Shown: one piece after another, positions 45,216 through 55,003 of the stretch
How the letters are laid out: each line of letters opens with the position of its first letter
How positions within the stretch are numbered: the stretch's first letter is position 1
Assembly: GCA_963783785.1 (NCBI GenBank)
Contig: CAWAOQ010000006.1
Span: forward strand, 568,630-632,629
DNA from: CADEEN01 sp963783785
GTDB taxonomy: Bacteria; Pseudomonadota; Gammaproteobacteria; Burkholderiales; Burkholderiaceae_C
DNA length: 64,000 bases
Direction: 5' to 3'
Made by a program: the position numbers and the translations under genes
The notes under the pieces: model-generated
What the model was told of the DNA's origin: nothing
Database searches by the model: none
The model's input: only the letters and a program-made list of their open reading frames with translations

Positions 45216-46395
45216 CTACTTCGCGTTGGCGCTGGCGGCTGCCGTTGGCGGCACCCGCGCCGGCCGCCGGCGCCGGCGTCGCGGCGAATTCGACCCGCTG
45301 GCCATCGACCAGCACGCTGCTGCCCGGGTTGCGCAGGATCACGTCGCCATCGGCCAGGCCCTCCAGCACGGCGTACTCGCCGCGGCGTTCGTCACGCGGG
45401 CCGAGCTGCACCGCGGCCTTGGCGATGCGGCCGTCCTTGACGCGCCACACCGCCGTCTGCCCGCCGTCGCGGACGATCGCGGCCTCGGCCAGCATCAGCC
45501 CCGCGGCACCGTCTGCAGCGATGCGGCCCTCGGCGTAGAGGCCGGCCACGCGCGGGGCCTTGGTGCGATCGGCGAAGTCGACGATCAACTCGACCTGCCG
45601 CGTGGCGGCATTGGCCGTGGCGTCGATGCGGCGCACCTTGCCGCTGAACTCCACGCCCGGAAAACCGTTGACGCTGAATGCGACCGCCTGGCCGACCTTG
45701 ATCTCGTGCATGCGATCGGCCGACACCAGGCCCTCGAAGCGCATGCTCGACGGGTCGATGACCTTGGCCAGCTCCTTGCCGATCTGCGCCGTGTCGCCGA
45801 CCGACGCCTTGCGCTCGCTGACCACGCCGTCGAACGGCGCCCGCACCTCGGTGCGACGCAATTGCTGCTGCGCGCTGGCCACGCGCGAGCGCGCCGCGGC
45901 CAGCTCGCTCTGCGCGGTGTTGCGCCGCACCTCGGCATCCTCGAGCGCCTGCATCGACGTCATGCCCTGGCCTTGCAGCGTCTTCAGGCGCTGCACCTGG
46001 CGCTCGGCCTGTTCGAAGGCCTGCGCCGCCGCGCGCGCCGACGCATCGGCCGACTGCAGCGATTCGCGGATCGCGGTGTCGTCCAGGCGCACCAGCAGAT
46101 CGCCCTTGCGCACGGCCTCGCCGTTGTCCTTCAATACCTGCGTCACCACGGCCGACACCTCGGCGCGCAGATCGGCCCGCCGCTCGGGCTGGATCGACCC
46201 GGTGATCACCGGGCCGCCGGTCATGCCGCCGGCGCCACCGATCGCCACCGTGCGCAGGTCTTCCGGCGCCAGCAGCAGCACCGGGGCGGCCTCGCTCGCC
46301 GGCTGTGCGGTGCTCGCACCGGCGCCCGGCCCCTTGCCGCAGGCCACCAGAACCGCGATCGCCGCCAACGCGATGGCCCAACGAAGACGCAGCAT
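45216..46395 (-). CDS. RND efflux periplasmic adaptor (AcrA/MexA family), frameshifted near its C-terminus
   Basis: Lipoprotein-type start: MLRLRWAIALAAIAVLVACG carries a lipobox cysteine at residue 19. Then lipoyl half EVSAVVTQVLKDNGEAVRKG, a helical hairpin with many Ala/Gln, the second half VRAPFDGVVSERKASVGD, and the barrel. The frame stays correct to about the Ala/Gly-rich tail and then runs into the pump gene without a stop. In another frame the tail ends AAASANAK with TAG at 45,216-45,218. Total length 1,180 bp is one over a multiple of three, so one inserted base in the 45,230-45,290 tail is likely. Confidence 0.85.
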
Positions 46396-46517
46396 CAACA
46401 GCACTCCCCAACGATGTTCATGCGCCTGCCGGCGCAACCGAGCCCGCGAGCTTACTCGCGACGCTGCCGCGGCGTGGCCGCCGGGGGGATGGCAAGCGGA
46501 CGGCGGGCGCACGCCGC

Positions 46518-48045
46518 TCAGCCGTGGCGCAGCAGCCCGATCGGCCCGCGGCCGCTCGCCGCGCTGATCATGCCGAGCGTGCGTGCGGTGTCGCGCCCCA
46601 GCATCGGCCAGGTGAAACGCCAGCTCCAGTTGGCCGGGCCCAGCGTGCCGGGCAGGTTCATGCGGTGTTCGCTGCCCAGGCCCAGCACATCCTGCAGCGG
46701 GAACACGGCCAGCCGCGACACCGAATTGCAGGCGGCGCGGATCATCGCCCAGTGCACACCCTCGGTGTCGCAGGCGAGGTAGGTGCCGGCGAAGTGCCGT
46801 TCGGCCTCGCCCGCGTGATCCCACCAGCCGCGCGCGGTGTCGGTGTCGTGGGTGCTGGTGTAGACGATGGTGTTGGGCACGCAGTTGTGCGGCAGGTACT
46901 GGTGCGTGCCGTCGCCGCCGAAGCCGAACACCAGCACCTTCATGCGCGGGAAGCCGCAGCTCTCGATCAGCTCGACCACGTCGGGCGTGATCACCCCCAG
47001 GTCCTCGGCAATGATCGGCAGCTTGCCGTCCTTGGCCAGTGCGCGCTCGATCGCGTCGAACAGGGCCCGGCCCGGGCCGGTGACCCAGCGGCCGGCCTTG
47101 GCCGTCGGTGACGCGGCGGGGATCTCCCAGTAGCCGGCAAAGCCACGGAAGTGGTCGATGCGCACCACGTCGGCCTGTGCCAGCACGCGCTCGACGCGGG
47201 CACACCACCAGGCGAAGCCCTCGGCGGCCATGCGGTCCCAGCGGTACAGCGGATTGCCCCAGCGCTGGCCGTCGGGGCCGAGGTCATCGGGCGGCGCGCC
47301 GGCGATCACGGTCGGCAAGCCATCGTCGCCGAGGAAGTAGAGGTCCGGGCGCGACCAGACGTCGGCGCTGTTGTCGGCGACGTAGATCGGCGTGTCGCCG
47401 ACCAGCGCGATGCCGCGCTCGTTGGCGTAGCGCTTGAGCGCCATGCACTGTTCGTCCCAGCACCACTGCACGAAGCGCCAGTAGTCGATCTCGCGCGCGT
47501 GCTCGTGAACGGGCCGCGGCCAACGCGGCCGGATTGCGCTGGCGCAGCGGCTCGGGCCACGACCACCACGGCTGCATGCCGTGGGCGGTGAACAGCGCCA
47601 TGAACAGCGCGTAGTCGTCGAGCCAGCCGGCCTCGCGATGGCACCAGGCGGCGAACGCGGTGCGCTCGTCCGCGCTCGCCCGCGCGGCGAAGCCGGCAGC
47701 GGCGCTGCGCAGCTGGCCGTCGCGCCAAGGGATGACACGGCTGAAATCGACGCGCGCCGCCGCGAAGCCTTCGCCAGGCACGCTGGGCGCCTCGAGCCAG
47801 CCGCGTTCGACCAGCGGCTCGAGCGCCACCATCAGCGGGCTGCCGGCAAATGCCGACGGGCTCTGGTACGGCGAATCGCCGGGGCCGACCGGCGTGGTCG
47901 GCAACCACTGCCACAGCCTCTGCCCGGCCGACGCCAACCAGTCGACGAAGCGGTAGGCATCGGGCCCGAAATCGCCGCTGCCGTGCGGCCCCGGCAGCGA
48001 AGTGATGTGCAGCATGACGCCCGCGGCGCGGCCTTCGATGTTCAT
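46518..48045 (-). CDS. malQ: 4-alpha-glucanotransferase (amylomaltase) MalQ, with a one-base frameshift
   Basis: GH77 enzyme that disproportionates maltodextrins, here serving glycogen breakdown products. The start (GVMLHITSLPGPHGSGDFG) and first about 175 residues are in one frame up to RNPAALAAA; the rest, from VHEHAREIDYWRFVQW, is in another. Removing one G near 47,513-47,519 joins them into 508 residues. Catalytic stretches are intact: VVRIDHFRGFAGYWEIP (nucleophile Asp), IIAEDLGVITPDV (acid/base Glu) and TSTHDTDTARGWW (Asp). The 1,528-bp length is one over a multiple of three. It is the last gene of the glg operon. Confidence 0.9.
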
Positions 48046-48057
48046 GCGGGTCCGGGC

Positions 48058-50175
48058 TCAGGCGGGATCGGCATTGCGCAGCACGACCAGCGCATGCGCG
48101 GGCGCGACGAACGGCTGCGCCACCGCGGCCAGGCCGCCCGGCGCGAGTTCGCCGGCGCTGTCGAGCGCCACCCGCCAGTGGCCTGGCGGCAGCGTGAAGT
48201 GCTGTGGCTTGGCTTCGGGATTGAAGGCGATCAGCAGGTGGCGGCAGCCCTCGTTGGCGATCTGTGCGTCGCGCGGCGAGGTGTCGATGCGGCATGCGAA
48301 CGCATGCTGCCCGCCGTCGTGCCAGTCGTGAACCTGCATTTCGTGGCCGGTGGGGGCAAGCCAGGTCAGGCTGCGTTCGCCCGCGGCGCACGGCGCATGC
48401 TGGAACCAGCGCTGGTGGCGCAGCGCCGGCTCCTCGCGCCGCAGCGCGAGCACTTGCCGCACGAACTCGAGCAGGTCGCGATCGGCGCGCTGCCAGTCGA
48501 GCCAGCCGGTCGGGTTGTCCTGGCAATAGGCGTTGTTGTTGCCCTGCTGGCTGTTGCCGATCTCGTCGCCGGCGTTGAGCATCGGCGTGCCCTGCGCCAG
48601 CAACAGCGTCGCCAGCAACGCGCGCTGCACGCGCGAACGCGTGCGCAGGATCGCGGCATCGGTGGTCGGGCCTTCGGCGCCGAAGTTGGCGGCGATCTCG
48701 TCGTCGCGGCCATCGCGGTTGTCTTCGCCGTTGGCCTGGTTGTGCTTCCTGGCGTAGCTGACCACATCGGCGAGCGTGAAACCGTCGTGCACGGCAATGA
48801 AGTTCACGCTGGCCAGCGGGCTGCGGTGGCCGTGGTGGAACAGATCGCTCGAGCCGGTGAAACGGCGCGCGAACTCGCCGCGGCTGACGCTGCGGTCGAG
48901 CCAGTAGCGGCGCACGCTGTCGCGGAACTTGTCGTTCCACTCGAGCCAGCGGCCGGGGAAGCGGCCGACCTGGTAGCCGTCGGGGCCGGCGTCCCAGGCC
49001 TCGGCAATCAGGCGCGCGCGCGCCAGGATCGGATCCTGCGCCAGCGCGGTGAAGAACGCCGCGTGGCCGTCGAAGCCGTGGCGCGTGCGGCCGAGCACCG
49101 GCGCCAGATCGAAGCGGAAACCGTCGACGCCCATCTCGTGCACCCAGTAGCGCAGCGAGTCGAGCACGAACTGCGTCACGCGCGGATGGGCGACGTTGAG
49201 CGTGTTGCCGCAGCCGGTGAGGTTCTCGCAGCGGCTGGGGTCGTCGGCAGCCAGCCGGTACCAGCTGGCGTGGTCGAGACCGCGCATCGACAGGGTGGGG
49301 CCGTGCTCGTTGCCTTCGGGGGTGTGGTTGTAGACCACGTCGAGCACGACCTCGAGGCCATGCTCGTGCAGCGTGGCGACCATGCCGCGGAACTCCTCGG
49401 CCACCGCGGTCGGGTCGGTCTTGTCGCACGCCGCGAAGCGCGGATCGGGACAGAAGAAGCCGAGCGTGTTGTAGCCCCAGTAGTTGCTGAGCCCCTTTTC
49501 GGCGAGGCCCGGCTCGTCGAGGTGGTACTGGACCGGCAACAGCTCGAGCGTGGTGACGCCGAGCGCCTTGAAGTGGGCCACCGCCGTCGGGTGCGCGAGG
49601 CCGGCGTAGGTGCCGCGCAAGGCACTCGGCAGTCCCGGCAGGCTCATGCCGAAGCCCTTGACGTGCACCTCGTAGACGACGACGTCGTGCTCGGCATGGC
49701 GCGGTGCGTTGTACCAGCCGGGCGCCGGCTGCTGCCGCGGCGGCGCGACGCGTGCCTTCAGCGCATACAACGCGTTGTCGCGCGCATCGAACGAGCGGCT
49801 GCCGGCCGGATGGCCGATCTCGAAACCATAGTGCCCGGTGTGCCAGGCGAAGTGGCCGACGATCTCGCGCGCCCACGGATCGAGCAGCAGCTTGTGGTCA
49901 TTGAAGCGGTGGCCGCGATCGGGTGTGTACGGGCCATGCGCGCGCAAGCCGTAGACCAGGCCGGGGCCGACGCCCTCGACGAAGCCATGGAACACGCCGT
50001 CGTGCGGGCCGTGCAGTGCATAGCGCTTCAATTCGAGCGAGCCGCTGCCATCGAAGATGCACAACTCGATCCGCTCGGCATGTGCGGAGAAGACGGCGAA
50101 GTTCACGCCACCGTCGCGGGCCAGCGCGCCGAACGGTTCGGCGCGGCCGGGGGTCAGCTGGCCGGGAAGATGCAT
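48058..50175 (-). CDS. glgX: Glycogen debranching enzyme GlgX
   Basis: 705-residue GH13 isoamylase-type enzyme that removes short branches left by glycogen phosphorylase. An N-terminal CBM48-like domain (GGVNFAVFSAHAERIELCIF) precedes the barrel with DVVYNHTPEGNEHGP, MGVDGFRFDLAPVLGR (nucleophile Asp), RLIAEAWDAGPDGYQVG (acid/base Glu) and FIAVHDGFTLADVVSY (third Asp). These are complete. It lies seven bases after glgB and twelve before malQ. Confidence 0.95.
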   Translation of the reverse strand: MHLPGQLTPGRAEPFGALARDGGVNFAVFSAHAERIELCIFDGSGSLELKRYALHGPHDGVFHGFVEGVGPGLVYGLRAHGPYTPDRGHRFNDHKLLLDPWAREIVGHFAWHTGHYGFEIGHPAGSRSFDARDNALYALKARVAPPRQQPAPGWYNAPRHAEHDVVVYEVHVKGFGMSLPGLPSALRGTYAGLAHPTAVAHFKALGVTTLELLPVQYHLDEPGLAEKGLSNYWGYNTLGFFCPDPRFAACDKTDPTAVAEEFRGMVATLHEHGLEVVLDVVYNHTPEGNEHGPTLSMRGLDHASWYRLAADDPSRCENLTGCGNTLNVAHPRVTQFVLDSLRYWVHEMGVDGFRFDLAPVLGRTRHGFDGHAAFFTALAQDPILARARLIAEAWDAGPDGYQVGRFPGRWLEWNDKFRDSVRRYWLDRSVSRGEFARRFTGSSDLFHHGHRSPLASVNFIAVHDGFTLADVVSYARKHNQANGEDNRDGRDDEIAANFGAEGPTTDAAILRTRSRVQRALLATLLLAQGTPMLNAGDEIGNSQQGNNNAYCQDNPTGWLDWQRADRDLLEFVRQVLALRREEPALRHQRWFQHAPCAAGERSLTWLAPTGHEMQVHDWHDGGQHAFACRIDTSPRDAQIANEGCRHLLIAFNPEAKPQHFTLPPGHWRVALDSAGELAPGGLAAVAQPFVAPAHALVVLRNADPA

Positions 50176-50182
50176 TTCGACA

Positions 50183-52369
50183 TCATGCCGGCACCAGGTA
50201 CACCGTCGCCAGCGGCGGCACCGTCAGCGTGATCGACTGCGCGCGGCCGTGGCTGGCGATGCGATGCACCGGCAGCGCGGCGGGGCCGTTGCCGAGGTTG
50301 CTGCCGCCGTAGAACGACGAGTCGGTGTTGAGCACCTCGCGCCAGGCGCTGGCCCCCTCGGGCACGCCGAGCGTCATGGCCTCGCGCGGCACCGGCGTCA
50401 TGTTGCTCACCACCAGCACCATCGCGCCCTGCCCGTCGCGACGGACCCAGCTGTAGAGCGAGCGCTCGGCGTCGTGGGCGTCGATCCATTCGAAGCCGGC
50501 GCCGTCGCAGTCGAGCCGGTGCAGCGCCGGCTGCTCGCGGTACAGGCGGTTCAGGTCGCGCACCAGGCGCTGCACGCCGGCGTGCCGCTCGTCGCCCAGC
50601 AAGGCCCAGGGCAGCTCGGTGTCGTGGTTCCATTCGCCGGGCTGCGCGAACTCCTGGCCCATGAACAACAGCTTCTTGCCCGGGTGGCCCCACATGAAGC
50701 CGTAGTAGGCGCGCAGGTTGGCGAAGCGCTGCCAGTCGTCGCCCGGCATGCGGCCGAGGATCGAACCCTTGCCGTGCACCACCTCGTCGTGCGACAGCGG
50801 CAGCACGAAGTTCTCGCTGAACGCATAGACCAGGCCGAAGCTCATCTTGTCGTGGTGCCAGCGGCGATGCACCGGGTCCTGCGTCATGTACTCGAGCGTG
50901 TCGTGCATCCAGCCCATGTTCCACTTGTAGTGGAAGCCCAGGCCGCCGGCGTAGGTCGGCGCACTGACGCCGGCGTAGGCGGTCGACTCTTCGGCGATCA
51001 TGATCGCGCCCGGGCATTCGGCACCGATGACCTCGTTGGTCCGCTGCAGCAGCGCGATGGCTTCGAGGTTCTCGCGGCCGCCGTGCACGTTCGGAATCCA
51101 CTCGCCGGCCGTGCGCGAGTAGTCGCGGTAGAGCATCGAGGCCACCGCATCGACGCGCAGGCCGTCGACGCCGTGGCGCTCGATCCAGTACAGCGCGTTG
51201 CCGACCAGGAAGTTCTTCACTTCGTGGCGACCGAAGTTGTAGATCAGCGTGTTCCAGTCGCGATGAAAGCCTTCGCGCGGGTCGGCATACTCGTACAGCG
51301 CGCTGCCGTCGAACTGCGCCAGGCCGAAGGCATCGGACGGGAAGTGCGCCGGCACCCAGTCGAGCAGCAGGCCGAGCCCGTGGGCGCGACAGGCGGCGAC
51401 GAAGCGCGCAAACCCTTCCGGCGGGCCGAAGCGCGCCGTCGGCGCGTACATCCCGAGCGTCTGGTAACCCCACGAGCCGTCGAACGGGTGCTCGCTGATC
51501 GGCAGCAGCTCGATGTGGGTGAAGCCGAGATCGGCGACGTAGCCCGGCAGCGCGGCCGCGAGCTCGTCCCAGGAATGGAACGCGCCATCGGGATGGCGGC
51601 GCCAGGACCCCGCATGCAGCTCGTAGATCGACACCGGCGCCTGGCGTGCATTGGCGGCGGCGCGGTCGGCCGGCAGCGCTTGCGCTGGCGGCAGCGGCGC
51701 GACGATGCTGGCTGCCGCCGGGCGCACCTCGGCGGCGCGGGCGTACGGGTCGGCCTTGGCCGGCAGCAAGGTGCCGTCGCGCGCGAGCAGTTCGAACTTG
51801 TAGCGGTCGCCGAGCGCCACGTGCGGGATGAACAGTTCCCACACGCCACCGCCGCCGCGCGAGCGCATCGGGTGGCGGCGGCCGTCCCAGGCATTGAAGT
51901 CGCCGACGACCGACGCGCGCTGCGCGTTCGGCGCCCAGACCGCAAAACGAACCCCGGGCACGCCGGGCCCGTCGGCGGGCGTCATCGGGTGCGCACCGAG
52001 CATCGTGAACGGGCGCAGGTGCGTGCCCTCGCCGAAGAAGTGCAGGTCGGCGTCGGCGATCAGCGGTCCGTAGGCGTAGGCGTCGGCATAGGTGCCCTCG
52101 CCGCCGGCCGTCCAGCAGACGTGCAGCCGGTAGTCGAAGCGCTTCCTGCGGCGCGGGATCGGCGCCTCCCACAGGCCGGCCTCGTCGCGCAGCGCGAGCT
52201 CGGCGATGCGCTTGCCGGTCTTGGCATCCCGCACCGCGACGCTGGCGGCACCGGGCAGCATCGCGCGCAGCCAGAAGGTGCCCTTGGCGTCGGCATGCAG
52301 GCCGAGCACCGCGAACGGGTCGCCGTGCCTCGCAGCCACCAGCGCTTGGACGTCGGTGTCAGTGAGCAT
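50183..52369 (-). CDS. glgB: 1,4-alpha-glucan branching enzyme GlgB
   Basis: 728 residues, the same length as the Escherichia enzyme. Two N-terminal beta domains (HGDPFAVLGLHAD; VRFAVWAPNAQRASVVGDFN), then the GH13 barrel with WGYQTLGMYAPTARFG, HGVDGLRVDAVASMLYRDYS (nucleophile Asp), AIMIAEESTAYAGVS (Glu) and FVLPLSHDEVVHGKGS (Asp). It forms alpha-1,6 branches in glycogen. ATG at 52,369 follows glgP by five bases. Confidence 0.96.
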   Translation of the reverse strand: MLTDTDVQALVAARHGDPFAVLGLHADAKGTFWLRAMLPGAASVAVRDAKTGKRIAELALRDEAGLWEAPIPRRRKRFDYRLHVCWTAGGEGTYADAYAYGPLIADADLHFFGEGTHLRPFTMLGAHPMTPADGPGVPGVRFAVWAPNAQRASVVGDFNAWDGRRHPMRSRGGGGVWELFIPHVALGDRYKFELLARDGTLLPAKADPYARAAEVRPAAASIVAPLPPAQALPADRAAANARQAPVSIYELHAGSWRRHPDGAFHSWDELAAALPGYVADLGFTHIELLPISEHPFDGSWGYQTLGMYAPTARFGPPEGFARFVAACRAHGLGLLLDWVPAHFPSDAFGLAQFDGSALYEYADPREGFHRDWNTLIYNFGRHEVKNFLVGNALYWIERHGVDGLRVDAVASMLYRDYSRTAGEWIPNVHGGRENLEAIALLQRTNEVIGAECPGAIMIAEESTAYAGVSAPTYAGGLGFHYKWNMGWMHDTLEYMTQDPVHRRWHHDKMSFGLVYAFSENFVLPLSHDEVVHGKGSILGRMPGDDWQRFANLRAYYGFMWGHPGKKLLFMGQEFAQPGEWNHDTELPWALLGDERHAGVQRLVRDLNRLYREQPALHRLDCDGAGFEWIDAHDAERSLYSWVRRDGQGAMVLVVSNMTPVPREAMTLGVPEGASAWREVLNTDSSFYGGSNLGNGPAALPVHRIASHGRAQSITLTVPPLATVYLVPA

Positions 52370-52374
52370 GGCGT

Positions 52375-54855
52375 TCAGCGCCTGGGCGCCGTCCAGACCT
52401 TGTCGACGTACTCGCGGACCGTGCGGTCCGACGAGAACGGCCCCATCGCCGCGACGTTGAGCAGCGCGCGCGTGGCCCACGCCGACGGGTCGCGGTACAG
52501 CGCATCGACACGCGCCTGGGTGGCCACGTAGTCGGCGAAGTCGGCCATCAGCATGTAGGTGTCGTGGTTGAGCAGGCCGTCGACGAGGCCCCGGTAGCGC
52601 TCGGGTTCGCCGGGCGAGTACGCGCCGCCGCCGATCGCATCGATCACCGCGCGCAACTGGCGGTTCTCTTCGACGTGCAGGCGCGCGTCGTAGCCGAGCG
52701 CCTTGATGCGCGCGACGGCATCGGCGCGCAGGCCGAAGACGAACATGTTGTCCTCGCCCATCGATTGCGCCATCTCGATGTTGGCGCCGTCCCAGGTGCC
52801 GATCGTGATGGCCCCGTTCAGTGCGAACTTCATGTTGCCGGTGCCCGAGGCCTCGGTGCCGGCGGTGGAAATCTGCTCCGACAGGTCGGCCGCCGGCAGG
52901 ATCACTTCGGCCAGCGAGACGCTGTAGTTGGGCAGGAAGACGACCTTCAGCCGGTCGCCCACGCGCGGGTCGCTGTTGACCACCCGCGCGACGTCGTGGA
53001 TCAGGTTCACGATGGCCTTGGCGGTGTGGTACGCGGAGGCTGCCTTGCCGGCGAAGACCACGCTGCGCGGCACCCAGTCGGCGTTCGGGTCGGCCACGAT
53101 GGCCTGGTGGCGCGACACCACGTGCAGCAGGTTCAGCAGCTGGCGCTTGTATTCGTGGATGCGCTTGATCTGCACGTCGAACAGGCTCGCCGGGTCGATC
53201 ACCACACCGAGCTCGCGCCGCACCAGCGCCGCCAGGCGGGCCTTGTTGTTGCGCTTGACCTTCAGGAACGCGTTGCCCAGCGACTTCTTGCCCGCGTGCC
53301 GGGCCAGCATCGCCAGGCCTGCCGCATCGCGGCGCCAGTCGCTGCCGATCTGCGTGTCGATCAACGCCGACAGGCCCGGGTTGGCCTGCATCAGCCAGCG
53401 CCGTGGCGTCACGCCGTTGGTGATGTTGGTGAAACGATCGGGGTACAGCGCGGCGAAGTCCGCGAAGATCGTCTGCACCATCAGCCTGGAATGCAGCGCC
53501 GACACGCCGTTGACCTTGTGCGACGCGACGATCGACAGCGCGGCCATGCGCACGCGGCGAGCGCCGTGCTCGTCGATCAACGACATCCGGCGCACGCGAT
53601 CCTCGTCGCCGGGGAACTTCGCGCGCACCTCCTCGAGGAAGCCGCGGTTGATCTCGTAGACGATCTCGAGGTGCCGCGGCAGCAGCGCCTCGAACAACGG
53701 CACGGCCCAGGTCTCGAGCGCCTCGGGCATCAGCGTGTGGTTGGTGTAGCTCACCGCCTGGCGCGTCACGTTCCAGGCCTCGTTCCACGACAGGCCCTGC
53801 TCGTCGATCAACAGCCGCATCAGCTCGGCCGGCACCAGTGCCGGATGGGTGTCGTTCAGGTGCACGCTGTTCTGGCGGCCGAAGTCGTGCAGTGCGCGAC
53901 CCTCGCGCAAGTGCCGCGCCAGCATGTCCTGCAACGATGCGGACACCAGCAGGTACTCCTGCTTCAGGCGCATCTCGCGGCCGGCCGGCGTGCTGTCGTC
54001 GGGGTAGAGCACCCAGTTCAGCATGTCGGCGGCCAGGCGTTCGCGCCCCGACGCCAGGTGCTCGCCGCGGCAGAACGCGGCGAAGTCGATCGGCTGCTCC
54101 GAGAACGCGTGCCACTGGCGCAACGTGGCCACGCGCTCGGTGCCATGGCCCGGCACGATGAAGTCGAATGCGGTGGCGACGATGCGCTCGGCCGGCAGCC
54201 AGCGCCGGCCGGTCTGGCTGCTGCCGTCGGCCACCACGCGGCCGCCGAAGCCGACGAACCAGCGCAATTCGGGGCGATGGATCTCCCACGGATTGCCACG
54301 CTTGAGCCAGTCATCGGGCACTTCGACCTGGCGGCCGCCGGCGATCTGCTGCGCGAACATGCCGTACTGGTAGCGCACGCCGTAGCCGAACGAGGGCAGC
54401 CCGAGCGTCGCGAACGAGTCGAGGAAGCAGGCCGCCAGGCGGCCCAGGCCGCCGTTGCCCAGCGCGGCATCGGCTTCGCGTTCGAGCACGTCGGGCAAGG
54501 CGTGGCCGGCCGCTTGCGCAGCGGCGCGCAGTTCGTCGTCCAGGCCCAGCGCCGCCACCGCGTTGCCGAGCGCGCGGCCCATCAGGAACTCCATCGACAG
54601 GTAGTGCACGCGGCGCGACCTGGTGTCGGCGCGATCCTCGGCCTGGGTGCGGATCCAGCGCTCGGCCAGCAGTTCGCGGCTGGCGTGCGCCGCTGCCCAC
54701 AGGCTGGCTTCGGGCGACGGGCCGTCGCTGCGCTGTGCGAGTTCACGCTGATAGGCGGCCCGGAAAGCTTGGGCCAGACTTGGCGCCTTGGCGGCGGCGC
54801 GCTTGCGGGAAACGACGGACGGGGGAGCCGTCGGCGGCATCGAGCTGGCTGTCAT
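52375..54855 (-). CDS. glgP: Glycogen/alpha-glucan phosphorylase GlgP
   Basis: 826-residue GT35 enzyme releasing glucose-1-phosphate from glycogen. Start at ATG 54,855, since upstream in-frame codons run antisense to glucokinase. DTRSRRVHYLSMEFLMGRAL, ALGNGGLGRLAACFLDS and NDTHPALVPAELMR are conserved, and the pyridoxal-phosphate lysine is in EASGTGNMKFALNGAITIG near residue 670. It heads the operon glgP-glgB-glgX-malQ. glgA and glgC, needed for synthesis, are not in the window. Confidence 0.95.
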   Translation of the reverse strand: MTASSMPPTAPPSVVSRKRAAAKAPSLAQAFRAAYQRELAQRSDGPSPEASLWAAAHASRELLAERWIRTQAEDRADTRSRRVHYLSMEFLMGRALGNAVAALGLDDELRAAAQAAGHALPDVLEREADAALGNGGLGRLAACFLDSFATLGLPSFGYGVRYQYGMFAQQIAGGRQVEVPDDWLKRGNPWEIHRPELRWFVGFGGRVVADGSSQTGRRWLPAERIVATAFDFIVPGHGTERVATLRQWHAFSEQPIDFAAFCRGEHLASGRERLAADMLNWVLYPDDSTPAGREMRLKQEYLLVSASLQDMLARHLREGRALHDFGRQNSVHLNDTHPALVPAELMRLLIDEQGLSWNEAWNVTRQAVSYTNHTLMPEALETWAVPLFEALLPRHLEIVYEINRGFLEEVRAKFPGDEDRVRRMSLIDEHGARRVRMAALSIVASHKVNGVSALHSRLMVQTIFADFAALYPDRFTNITNGVTPRRWLMQANPGLSALIDTQIGSDWRRDAAGLAMLARHAGKKSLGNAFLKVKRNNKARLAALVRRELGVVIDPASLFDVQIKRIHEYKRQLLNLLHVVSRHQAIVADPNADWVPRSVVFAGKAASAYHTAKAIVNLIHDVARVVNSDPRVGDRLKVVFLPNYSVSLAEVILPAADLSEQISTAGTEASGTGNMKFALNGAITIGTWDGANIEMAQSMGEDNMFVFGLRADAVARIKALGYDARLHVEENRQLRAVIDAIGGGAYSPGEPERYRGLVDGLLNHDTYMLMADFADYVATQARVDALYRDPSAWATRALLNVAAMGPFSSDRTVREYVDKVWTAPRR

Positions 54856-55003
54856 GCGGTTGCAGTCGGGGGCAGTAGGCGAAGGGCGATTCTGCCCTGG
54901 GCGATGCGCAGTCCTGCCACAGGGGGGATTTGCGCATCCGCGCCGGCGCCTGCCAGGCCGCGGCACCGTCGTGTACATCAGACACAGGGAGGCGTTGAAG
55001 AGC

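Noticed and set aside
41992..46395. Natural adaptor-RND pump fusion protein
   Set aside because: Membrane topology does not allow it and a normal adaptor stop is present in an adjacent frame.
42019..46782. 1,587-codon plus-strand open frame
   Set aside because: It is antisense to the RND pump, adaptor and malQ; composition (His/Arg/Gln-rich) is typical of a shadow of high-GC genes and it has no domain.
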